DNA of 64,000 bases from Hydractinia symbiolongicarpus (taxonomy: Eukaryota; Cnidaria; Hydrozoa; Anthoathecata; Hydractiniidae), in assembly GCF_029227915.1 (NCBI RefSeq), contig NC_079884.1, positions 3,102,001 through 3,166,000 on the forward strand, written 5' to 3'. Of the stretch, positions 25,360 to 37,506 are shown piece after piece (within the stretch, counting starts at the first letter, position 1; each line of letters opens with the position of its first letter). Position numbers and translations under genes: made by a program. The notes below the pieces were generated by a model that worked only from the letters and a program-made list of their open reading frames with translations, ran no database searches and had not been told where the DNA came from.

Positions 25360-28300
25360 GCCGCTAGCACTCGCTGAATAAATAGGATCTGTTCCAAAGA
25401 CTAAATTTCATTGACTTTCTAGCGGCATAAATCCGTTTGAGTTACAACGGTTGCGTCACATATTCGTACCAACATGTATTTAGCGATAGTATTCGGATAT
25501 TACTAGGTTGCATCACTTTTAACAGTGAAACGTTTGACTGTGGGACTTAATTGAACTGATTTTGGACTTTGACCTTGTAAATGTGATAAATGAGCCAGTT
25601 TGACTACAAGATATAACATTCTTCTTAACTTGATATGATTGCTGAAACTAAGCGATTACACTGGGCGCTGCGGTAGCGCTTTATTACAAAAATAAGATAA
25701 ATAAGTCATTTTTTTCTGTGGGACCAATCCTAGCCGTTAGCTCGCGCTGAAGAAGTAGAAACAGTTTCGAAAACTACCTTTCATTGACTTTCTAACGGTG
25801 TCAATCCGTTTGAGTTACAACTGTAGCGTCACATATTTTTGCCAACATGTATTTAGTGATTTTTTTCCGATATTACTAAGTTGTATCGCTTTTAGCAGTG
25901 AAACGATTGACTTTGGGACTTAATTGAACTGATTCAGGACTGTGACCTTACAAATGTTATAAATGAGCCAATTGGACTCCAAGGTATAACATTCTTCCTA
26001 ATTTGACATGATTACTGGAATTCAGCGATTACATTAGTCTCTGTGGTAGCGCTTTATTTAAAAATTTAGATAAATAAGAATTTTCTTACTGTAGGACCAA
26101 TCCTGGCCGTTAGCACGCGCTGAATAAATAGGATCAGTTCCAAAGACTAAATTTCATTGACTTTCTAACGGCATAAATCCGTTTGAGTTACAACGGTTGC
26201 GTCACATATTCGTACCAACATGTACTTAGCGATAGTATTCGGATATTACTAGGTTGCACCGTTTTTAACAGTGACACGATTGACTGTGGGACTTAATTGA
26301 ACTGATTCTGGACTGTGACCTTATAAATGTGATAAATGAGCCCATTGGATTCCAAGGAATAACATTCTTCTTAATTCGACATGGTTGCTGGAATTCAGAG
26401 AGTACACTAGGCCCTGTGGTAGCGCTTTATTCAAAAATTGAGATAAATAAATCATTTTTTACTGTGGGACAAATCCTAGCCGTTAGTTCGCGCTGAAGAA
26501 ATACAGACAGTTTCAAAAACTACATTTCAGTGACTTTCTAACGGTGTCAATCCGTTTGAGTTACAACGGTTGCGTCACATATTCGTACCAACATGTATTT
26601 AGTGATTTTTTTCCGATATTACTAAGTTGTATCGCTTTTAACAGTGAAACGATTGACTGTGGGACTTAATTGACTGATTCTGGACTGTGACCTTATTAAT
26701 GTGATAAATGAGCCAATTGGACTCCAAGAACTAACATTCTTCTTAATTTGACATGATTGCTTGAACTCAGCGGTTACACTGGGCGCCGTGGTAGCGCTTT
26801 ATTAAAAAATTAAGATAAATTAGTCATTTTTTACTGTGGGACCAATCCAAGCCGTTAGTTCGCGCTGAAGAAATAGAGACAGCTTCAAAAACTACATTTC
26901 ATTGATTTTCTAACGGTTTCAATCCGTTTGAGTTACAACGGTTGCGTCACATATTCGTACCAACATGTATTTAGTGATTTTTTTCCGATATTACTAAGTT
27001 GTATCGCTTTTAACAGTGAAACAATTGACTGTGGGACTTAATTGAACTGATTCTGGACTGTGACCTTACAAATGTGATAAATGAGCCAATTGGACTCCAA
27101 GGTATAACATTCTTCTTAATTTGACATAATTGCTGGAATTCATCAATTACATTAGGCTCTGTGGTAGCGCTTTATTTAAAAATTTAGATAAATAACACTT
27201 TTCTTACTGTAGGACCAATCCTGGTCGTTAGCACGCGCTGAATAAATAGGAACAGTTTCAAAGACTACATTTCATTGACTTTCTAGCAGTATAAATCTGT
27301 TTGAGTTGTAACGGTTACGTCACATATTCGTACCAACATGTATTTAGCGATAGTATTCGGATATTACTAGGTTGCATCACTTTTAACAGTGAAACGTTTG
27401 ACTGTGGGACTTAATTGAACTGATTTTGGACTTTGACCTTATAAATGTGATAAATGAGCCAGTTTGACTACAAGATATAACATTCTTCTTAACTTGACAT
27501 GATTGTTGAAACTCAGCGATTACACTGGGCGCTGTGGTAGCGCTTTATTACAAAAATAAGATAAATAAGTCATTTTTTTCTGTGGGACCAAACCTAGCCG
27601 TTAGCTCGCGCTGAAGAAGTAGAGACAGTTTCGAAAACTACCTTTCATTGACTTTCTAACGGTGTCAATCCGTTTGAGTTACAACTGCAGCGTCACATAT
27701 TCGTGCCAACATGTGTTTAGTGATTTTCTTCCGATATTACTAAAATGTATTGCTTTTAACAGTGAAACGATTCACTGTGGGAATTAATAGAACTGATTCT
27801 GGACTGTGACCTCATAAATGTGATAAATGAGCCAGTTTGACTACAAGAACTAACATTGTTCTTAATTTGATATGATTGCTGGAACTCAGCAATTACATTA
27901 GGCTCTGTGGTAGCGCTTTATTTAAAATTTTAGATAAATAAGACTTTTCTTACTGGTGGACCAATCCTGGCCGCTAGCACTCGCTGAATAAATAGGATCT
28001 GTTCCAAAGACTAAATTTCATTGACTTTCTAGCGGCATAAATCCGTTTGAGTTACAACGGTTGCGTCACATATTCGTACCAACATGTATTTAGCGATAGT
28101 ATTCGGATATTACTAGGTTGCATCACTTTTAACAGTGAAACGTTTGACTGTGGGACTTAATTGAACTGATTTTGGACTTTGACCTTGTAAATGTGATAAA
28201 TGAGCCAGTTTGACTACAAGATATAACATTCTTCTTAACTTGATATGATTGCTGAAACTCAGCGATTACACTGGGCGCTGCGGTAGCGCTTTATTACAAA

Positions 28301-30579
28301 AATAAGATAAATAAGTCATTTTTTTCTGTGGGACCAATCCTAGCCGTTAGCTCGCGCTGAAGAAGTAGAGACAGTTTCGAAAACTACCTTTCATTGACTT
28401 TCTAACGGTGTCAATCCGTTTGAGTTACAACTGTAGCGTCATATATTTTTGCGAACATGTATTTAGTGATTTTTTTCCGATATTACTAAGTTGTATCGCT
28501 TTTAGCAGTGAAACGATTGACTTTGGGACTTAATTGAACTGATTCAGGACTGTGACCTTACAAATGTTATAAATGAGCCAATTGGACTCCAAGGTATAAC
28601 ATTCTTCCTAATTTCACATGATTACTGGAATTCAGCGATTACATTAGTCTCTGTGGTAGCGCTTTATTTAAAAATTTAGATAAATAAGAATTTTCTTACT
28701 GTAGGACCAATCCTGGCCGTTAGCACGCGCTGAATAAATAGGATCAGTTCCAAAGACTAAATTTCATTGACTTTCTAACGGCATAAATCCGTTTGAGTTA
28801 CAACGGTTGCGTCACATATTCGTACCAACATGTACTTAGCGATAGTATTCGGATATTACTAGGTTGCACCGTTTTTAACAGTGACACGATTGACTGTGGG
28901 ACTTCATTGAACTGATTCTGGACTGTGACCTTATAAATGTGATAAATGAGCCCATTGGATTCCAAGGAATAACATTCTTCTTAATTCGACATGGTTGCTG
29001 GAATTCAGAGAGTACACTAGGCCCTGTGGTAGCGCTTTATTCAAAAATTGAGATAAATAAATCATTTTTTACTGTGGGACAAATCCTAGCCGTTAGTTCG
29101 CGCTGAAGAAATACAGACAGTTTCAAAAACTACATTTCAGTGACTTTCTAACGGTGTCAATCCGTTTGAGTTACAACGGTTGCGTCACATATTCGTACCA
29201 ACATGTATTTAGTGATTTTTTTCCGATATTACTAAGTTGTATCGCTTTTAACAGTGAAACGATTGACTGTGGGACTTAATTGACTGATTCTGGACTGTGA
29301 CCTTATTAATGTGATAAATGAGCCAATTGGACTCCAAGAACTAACATTCTTCTTAATTTGACATGATTGCTTGAACTCAGCGGTTACACTGGGCGCCGTG
29401 GTAGCGCTTTATTAAAAAATTAAGATAAATTAGTCATTTTTTACTGTGGGACCAATCCAAGCCGTTAGTTCGCGCTGAAGAAATAGAGACAGCTTCAAAA
29501 ACTACATTTCATTGATTTTCTAACGGTGTCAATCCGTTTGAGTTACAACGGTTGCGTCACATATTCGTACCAACATGTATTTAGTAATTTTTTTCCGATA
29601 TTACTAAGTTGTATCGCTTTTAACAGTGAAACGATTGACTGTGGGACTTAATTGAACTGATTCTGGACTGTGACCTTACAAATGTGATAAATGAGCCAAT
29701 TGGACTCCAAGGTATAACATTCTTCTTAATTTGACATAATTGCTGGAATTCATCGATTACATTAGGCTCTGTGGTAGCGCTTTATTTAAAAATTTAGATA
29801 AATAACACTTTTCTTACTGTAGGACCAATCCTGGTCGTTAGCACGCGCTGAATAAATAGGAACAGTTTCAAAGACTACATTTCATTGACTTTCTAGCAGT
29901 ATAAATCTGTTTGAGTTGTAACGGTTACGTCACATATTCGTACCAACATGTATTTAGCGATAGTATTCGGATATTACTAGGTTGCATCACTTTTAACAGT
30001 GAAACGTTTGACTGTGGGACTTAATTGAACTGATTTTGGACTTTGACCTTATAAATGTGATAAATGAGCCAGTTTGACTACAAGATATAACATTCTCCTT
30101 AACTTGACATGATTGTTGAAACTCAGCGATTACACTGGGCGCTGTGGTAGCGCTTTATTACAAAAATAAGATAAATAAGTCATTTTTTTCTGTGGGACCA
30201 AACCTAGCCGTTAGCTCGCGCTGAAGAAGTAGAGACAGTTTCGAAAACTACCTTTCATTGACTTTCTAACGGTGTCAATCCGTTTGAGTTACAACTGTAG
30301 CGTCACATATTCGTGCCAACATGTGTTTAGTGATTTTCTTCCGATATTACTAAAATGTATTGCTTTTAACAGTGAAACGATTCACTGTGGGAAATAATAG
30401 AACTGATTCTGGACTGTGACCTTACAAATGTGATAAATGAGCCAATTGGACTCCAAGGTATAGCATTCTTCTTAATTTGACATGATTGCTGGAATTCAGC
30501 GATTACATTAGGCTCTGTGGTAGCGCTTTATTTAAAATTTTAGATCAATAAGACTTTTCTTACTGGTGGACCAATCCTG
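25360..30579. repeat. Heptamer HOR, two copies of 2,610 bp
   Basis: Starts in copy 1 are 25360, 25733, 26106, 26479, 26851, 27224 and 27597. In copy 2 they are 27970, 28343, 28716, 29089, 29461, 29834 and 30207. All pairs are 2,610 bp apart (7 x 373 minus 1). The missing base is a shared deletion in TTAATTGACTGATTC (26671 and 29281). Roughly a dozen differences are visible by eye, for example ACATATTTTTGCC versus ATATATTTTTGCG near 25831/28441, CTTAATTG versus CTTCATTG, and CTGCAGCG versus CTGTAGCG. The copies are therefore very similar but older than the 2,238-bp pairs. Confidence 0.92.
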
Positions 30580-30952
30580 GCCGCTAGCACTCGCTGAATA
30601 AATAGGATCTGTTCCAAAGACTAAATTTCATTGACTTTCTAGCGGCATAAATCCGTTTGAGTTACAACGGTTGCGTCACATATTCGTACCAACATGTATT
30701 TAGCGATAGTATTCGGATATTACTAGGTTGCATCACTTTTAACAGTGAAACGTTTGACTGTGGGACTTAATTGAACTGATTTTGGACTGTGACCTTATAA
30801 ATGTGATAAATGAGCACATTGGACTCCAAGGAATAACATTCTTCTTATCTCGATATGATAGCTGGAATTCAGAGAGTACACTAGGCCCTGTGGTAGCGCT
30901 TTATTCAAAAATTGAGATAAATAAATCATTTTTTCCTGTGGCACCAATCCTA
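30580..30952. repeat. Hybrid monomer: 27970-type left, 28716-type right
   Basis: The unit begins GCCGCTAGCACTCGC with GATCTGTTCC, as at 25360 and 27970. After GATTTTGGACTGTGACC it continues with CCAAGGAATAAC, CAGAGAGTACACTAGG and TTATTCAAAAATTGAG, as at 26106 and 28716. The next unit (30953) is then of the 29089 type. Relative to the heptamer, two monomers are missing. A 62-codon plus-strand frame here (30782-30970) is a by-product of this junction and not a gene. Confidence 0.75.
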
Positions 30953-33030
30953 GCCGTTAGTTCGTGCTGAAGAAATACAGACAGTTTCAAAAACTACATT
31001 TCAATGACTTTCTAACGGTGTCAATCCGTTTGAGTTACAACGGTTGCGTCACATATTCGTACCAACATGTATTTAGTGATTTTTTTCCGATATTACTAAG
31101 TTGTATCGCTTTTAACAGTGAAACGATTGACTGTGGGACTTAATTGAACAGATTCTGGACTGTGACCTTACAAATGTGATAAATGAGCCAATTGGACTCC
31201 AAGGTATAACATTCTTCTTAATTTGATATGATTGCTGGAATTCAGCGATTACACTAGGCTCTGTGGTAGCGCTTTATTTAAAAATTTAGATAAATAAGAC
31301 TTTTCTTACTGTAGGACCAATCCTGGCCGTTAGCACGCGCTGAATAAATAGGATCAGTTCCAAAGACTACATTTCATTGACTTTCTAGCAGTATAAATCT
31401 GTTTGAGTTGTAACGGTTACGTCACATATTCGCACCAACATGTATTTAGCGATAGTATTCGGATATTACTAGGTTGCATCACTTTTAACAGTGAAACGTT
31501 TGACTGTGGGACTTAATTGAACTGATTTTGGACTTTGACCTGATAAATGTGAGAAATGAGCCAGTTTGACTGCAAGATATAACATTCTTCTTAATTTGAC
31601 ATGATTGCTGAAACTCAGCGATTACACTGGGCGCTGCGGTAGCGCTTTATTAAAAAAATAAGATAAATAAGTCATTTTTTTCTGTGGGACCAATCCTAGC
31701 CGTTAGCTCGCGCTGAAGAAGTAGAAACAGTTTCGAAAAATACCTTTCATTGACTTTCTAACGGTGTCAATACGTTTGAGTTACAACTGTAGCGTCACAT
31801 ATTCGTGCCAACATGTATTTAGTGATTTTCTTCCGATATTACTAAAATGTATTGCTTTTAACAGTGAAACGATTCACTGTGGGAATTAATAGAACTGATT
31901 CTGGACTGTGACCTTATTCATGTGATAAATGAGCCAATTGGACTCCAAGGAATAACATTCTTCTTAATTCGACATGATTGCTGGCGTTCAGCGATTACAT
32001 TAGGCTCTGTGGTAGCGTTTTATTTAAAAATTTAGATAAATAAGACTTTTCTTACTGTAGGACCAATCCTGGCCGTTAGCACGCGCTGAATAAAAAGGAT
32101 CAGTTTCAAAGACTAAATTTCATTGACTTTCTAGCGGCATAAATCCGTTTGAGTTACAACGGTTGCGTCACATATTCGTACCAACATGTACTTAGCAATA
32201 GTATTCGGATATAACTAGGTTGCATCACTTTTAACAGTGAAACGTTTGACTGTGGGACTTAATTGAACTGATTTTGGGCTTTGACCTTATAAATGTGATA
32301 AATGAGCCAGTTTGACTACAAGAACTAACATTCTTCTTAATTTGACATGATTGCTGGAACTCAGCGATTACACTGGGCGCCGTGGTAGCGCTTTATCAAA
32401 AAATGAAGATAAATAAGTCATTTTCTACTGTGGGACTAATCCTAGCCGTTAGTTCGCGTTAAAGAAATAGAGACAGTTTCAAAAACTACATTTCATTTAT
32501 TTTTAAACGGTGTCAATCCGTTTGAGTTACAACTGTAGCGTCACATATTCGTGCCAACATGTATTTAGTGATTTTCTTCCGACATTACTAAAATGTATTG
32601 CTTTTAACAGTGAAACGATTCACTGTGGGACTTAATTGAACTGATTCTGGACTGTGACCTTACAAATGTGATAAATGAGCCAATTGGACTCCAAGGTATA
32701 ACATTCTTCTTAATTTGACATGATTGCTGGAATTCAGCGATTACATTAGGCTCTGTGGTAGCGCTTTATTTAAAATTTTAAATCAATAAGACTTTTCTTA
32801 CTGGTGGACCAATCCCGGCCGCTAGCACTCGTTGAATAAATAGGATCTGTTCCAAAGACTAAATTTCATTGACTTTCTAGCGGCATAAATCCGTTTGAGT
32901 TACAACGGTTGCGTCACATATTCGTGCCAACATGTATTTAGCGATAGTATTCGGATATTACTAGGTTGCATCACTTTTAACAGTGAAACGTTTGACTGTG
33001 GGACTTAATTGAATTGATTTTGGACTTTGA
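30953..33030. repeat. Satellite units between HOR blocks
   Basis: Unit starts are 30953, 31326, 31699, 32072, 32445 and 32818, all 373 bp. They combine types seen in the heptamer (29089-like, 29834-like) and in the 9-mer (21254-, 21626- and 21999-like, including GCCGCTAGCACTCG at 32818). The unit at 31326 begins with GATCAGTTCC but carries GCAGTATAAATCTG, a mixed state. I see no internal tandem period. Confidence 0.7.
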
Positions 33031-36000
33031 CCTTATAAATGTGATAAATGAGCCAGTTTGACTACAAGATATAACATTCTTCTTAACTTGACATGATTGC
33101 TGAAACTCAGCGATTACACTGGGCGCTGCGGTAGCGCTTTATTACAAAAATAAGATAAATAAGTCATTTTTTTCTGTGGGACCAATCCTAGCCGTTAGCT
33201 CGCGCTGAAGAAGTAGAGACAGTTTCGAAAACTACCTTTCATTGACTTTCTAACGGTGTCAATCCGTTTGAGTTACAACTGTAGCGTCACATATTCGTGC
33301 CAACATGTATTTAGTGATTTTTTTCCGATATTACTAAGTTGTATCGCTTTTAGCAGTGAAACGATTGACTTTGGGACTTAATTGAACTGATTCTGGACTG
33401 TGACCTTACAAATGTTATAAATGAGCCAATTGGACTCCAAGGTATAACATTCTTCCTAATTTGACTTGATTGCTGGAATTCAGCGATTACATTAGGCTCT
33501 GTGGTAGCGCTTTATTTAAAAATTTAAATAAATAAGAATTTTCTTACTGTAGGACCAATCCTGGCCGTTAGCACGCGCTGAATAAATAGGATCGGTTCCA
33601 AAGACTAAATTTCATTGACTTTCTAACGGCATAAATCCGTTTGAGTTACAACGGTTGCGTCACATATTCGTACCAACATGTACTTAGCGATAGTATTCGG
33701 ATATTACTAGGTTGCACCGTTTTTAACAGTGACACGGTTGGCTGTGGGACTTAATTGAACTGATTCTGGACTGTGACCTTATAAATGTGATAAATGAGCC
33801 CATTGGACACCAAGGAATAACATTCTTCTTAATTCGACATGATTGCTGGAATTCAGAGAGTACACTAGGCCCTGTGGTAGCGCTTTATTCAAAAAGTGAG
33901 ATAAATAAATTATTTTTTACTGTGGGACCAATCCTAGCCGTTAGTTCGCGCTGAAGGAATACAGACAGTTTCAAAAACTACATTTCAATGACTTTCTAAC
34001 GGTGTCAATCCGTTTGAGTTACAACTGTAGCGTCACATATTCGTGCCAACATGTATTTAGTAATTTTCTTCCGATATTACTAAAATGTATTGCTTTTAAC
34101 AGTGAAACGATTCACTGTGGGACTTAATTGAACTGATTCTGGACTGTGACCTTATAAATGTGATAAATGAGCCAATTGGACTCCAAGGTATAACATTCTT
34201 CTTAATTTGACATGATTGCTGGAATTCAGCAATTACATTAGGCTCTGTGGTAGCGCTTTATTTAAAATTTTAGATCAATAAGACTTTTCTTACTGGTGGA
34301 CCAATCCTGGCCGCTAGCACTCGCTGAATAAATAGGATCTGTTCCAAAGACTAAATTTCATTGACTTTCTAGCGGCATAAATCCGTTTGAGTTACAACGG
34401 TTGCGTCACATATTCGTACCAACATGTATTTAGCGATAGTATTCGGATATTACTAGGTTGCATCACTTTTAACAGTGAAACGTTTGACTGTGGGACTTAA
34501 TTGAATTGATTTTGGACTTTGACCTTATAAATGTGATAAATGAGCCAGTTTGACTACAAGATATAACATTCTTCTTAACTTGACATGATTGCTGAAACTC
34601 AGCAATTACACTGGGCGCTGCGGTAGCGCTTTATTACAAAAATAAGATAAATAAGTCATTTTTTTCTGTGGGACCAATCCTAGCCGTTAGCTCGCGCTGA
34701 AGAAGTAGAGACAGTTTCGAAAACTACCTTTCATTGACTTTCTAACGGTGTCAATCCGTTTGAGTTACAACTGTAGCGTCACATATTCGTGCCAACATGT
34801 ATTTAGTGATTTTTTTCCGATATTACTAAGTTGTATCGCTTTTAGCAGTGAAACGATTGACTTTGGGACTTAATTGAACTGATTCTGGACTGTGACCTTA
34901 CAAATGTTATAAATGAGCCAATTGGACTCCAAGATATAACATTCTTCCTAATTTGACATGATTGCTGGAATTCAGCGGTTACATTAGGCTCTGTGGTAGC
35001 GCTTTATTTAAAAATTTAAATAAATAAGAATTTTCTTACTGTAGGACCAATCCAGGCCGTTAGCACGCGCTGAATAAATAGGATCGGTTCCAAAGACTAA
35101 ATTTCATTGACTTTGTAACGGCATAAATCCGTTTGAGTTACAACGGTTGCGTCACATATTCGTACCAACATGTACTTAGCGATAGTATTCGGATATTACT
35201 AGGTTGCACCGTTTTTAACAGTGACACGATTGGCTGTGGGACTTAATTGAACTGATTCTGGACTGTGACCTTATAAATGTGATAAATGAGCCAGTTTGAC
35301 TACAAGATATAACATTCTTCTTAACTTGACATGATTGCTGAAACTCAGCGATTACACTGGGCGCTGCGGTAGCGCTTTATTACAAAAATAAGATAAATAA
35401 GTCATTTTTTTCTGTGGGACCAATCCTAGCCGTTAGCTCGCGCTGAAGAAGTAGAGACAGTTTCGAAAACTACCTTTCATTGACTTTCTAACGGTGTCAA
35501 TCCGTTTGAGTTACAACTGTAGCGTCACATATTCGTGCCAACATGTATTTAGTGATTTTTTTCCGATATTACTAAGTTGTATCGCTTTTAGCAGTGAAAC
35601 GATTGACTTTGGGACTTAATTGAACTGATTCTGGACTGTGACCTTACAAATGTTATAAATGAGCCAATTGGACTCCAAGGTATAACATTCTTCCTAATTT
35701 GACTTGATTGCTGGAATTCAGCGATTACATTAGGCTCTGTGGTAGCGCTTTATTTAAAAATTTAAATAAATAAGAATTTTCTTACTGTAGGACCAATCCT
35801 GGCCGTTAGCACGCGCTGAATAAATAGGATCGGTTCCAAAGACTAAATTTCATTGACTTTCTAACGGCATAAATCCGTTTGAGTTACAACGGTTGCGTCA
35901 CATATTCGTACCAACATGTACTTAGCGATAGTATTCGGATATTACTAGGTTGCACCGTTTTTAACAGTGACACGGTTGGCTGTGGGACTTAATTGAACTG

Positions 36001-37506
36001 ATTCTGGACTGTGACCTTATAAATGTGATAAATGAGCCCATTGGACACCAAGGAATAACATTCTTCTTAATTCGACATGATTGCTGGAATTCAGAGAGTA
36101 CACTAGGCCCTGTGGTAGCGCTTTATTCAAAAAGTGAGATAAATAAATTATTTTTTACTGTGGGACCAATCCTAGCCGTTAGTTCGCGCTGAAGGAATAC
36201 AGACAGTTTCAAAAACTACATTTCAATGACTTTCTAACGGTGTCAATCCGTTTGAGTTACAACTGTAGCGTCACATATTCGTGCCAACATGTATTTAGTA
36301 ATTTTCTTCCGATATTACTAAAATGTATTGCTTTTAACAGTGAAACGATTCACTGTGGGACTTAATTGAACTGATTCTGGACTGTGACCTTATAAATGTG
36401 ATAAATGAGCCAATTGGACTCCAAGGTATAACATTCTTCTTAATTTGACATGATTGCTGGAATTCAGCAATTACATTAGGCTCTGTGGTAGCGCTTTATT
36501 TAAAATTTTAGATCAATAAGACTTTTCTTACTGGTGGACCAATCCTGGCCGCTAGCACTCGCTGAATAAATAGGATCTGTTCCAAAGACTAAATTTCATT
36601 GACTTTCTAGCGGCATAAATCCGTTTGAGTTACAACGGTTGCGTCACATATTCGTACCAACATGTATTTAGCGATAGTATTCGGATATTACTAGGTTGCA
36701 TCACTTTTAACAGTGAAACGTTTGACTGTGGGACTTAATTGAATTGATTTTGGACTTTGACCTTATAAATGTGATAAATGAGCCAGTTTGACTACAAGAT
36801 ATAACATTCTTCTTAACTTGACATGATTGCTGAAACTCAGCAATTACACTGGGCGCTGCGGTAGCGCTTTATTACAAAAATAAGATAAATAAGTCATTTT
36901 TTTCTGTGGGACCAATCCTAGCCGTTAGCTCGCGCTGAAGAAGTAGAGACAGTTTCGAAAACTACCTTTCATTGACTTTCTAACGGTGTCAATCCGTTTG
37001 AGTTACAACTGTAGCGTCACATATTCGTGCCAACATGTATTTAGTGATTTTTTTCCGATATTACTAAGTTGTATCGCTTTTAGCAGTGAAACGATTGACT
37101 TTGGGACTTAATTGAACTGATTCTGGACTGTGACCTTACAAATGTTATAAATGAGCCAATTGGACTCCAAGATATAACATTCTTCCTAATTTGACATGAT
37201 TGCTGGAATTCAGCGGTTACATTAGGCTCTGTGGTAGCGCTTTATTTAAAAATTTAAATAAATAAGAATTTTCTTACTGTAGGACCAATCCAGGCCGTTA
37301 GCACGCGCTGAATAAATAGGATCGGTTCCAAAGACTAAATTTCATTGACTTTGTAACGGCATAAATCCGTTTGAGTTACAACGGTTGCGTCACATATTCG
37401 TACCAACATGTACTTAGCGATAGTATTCGGATATTACTAGGTTGCACCGTTTTTAACAGTGACACGATTGGCTGTGGGACTTAATTGAACTGATTCTGGA
37501 CTGTGA
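33031..37506. repeat. Hexamer HOR, two apparently identical 2,238-bp copies
   Basis: Copy 1 is 33,031-35,268 and copy 2 is 35,269-37,506. All unit pairs (33191/35429, 33564/35802, 33937/36175, 34310/36548, 34683/36921, 35056/37294) are exactly 2,238 bp apart. Private variants match: GACACGGTTGGCTG (33731/35969), TTGACTTGATTGC, CCAAGATATAAC, ATCCAGGCCG and CTTTGTAACGGC. I saw no difference between the copies by eye, which suggests a very recent duplication or an assembly effect. The junction lies in CCTTATAAATGTGATAAATG inside the unit at 35056. A third, more diverged copy follows at 39,531-41,767. Confidence 0.93.
35056..35428. repeat. Hybrid monomer at the 2,238-bp duplication junction
   Basis: The left part (GATCGGTTCC, CTTTGTAACGGC, GACACGATTGGCTG) matches the unit at 37294. 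From GATAAATGAGCC onward it switches to CAGTTTGACTACAAGATATAAC and TTATTACAAAAATAAG, which belong to the unit preceding 33191. In the unit at 37294 the same position reads GAGCCCATTGGACACC. This hybrid is the breakpoint expected from unequal crossing-over that duplicated six units. Confidence 0.85.

Noticed and set aside
30782-30970. 62-codon plus-strand frame
   Set aside because: It spans a hybrid monomer and the next unit; no recognisable protein and no partner elsewhere.
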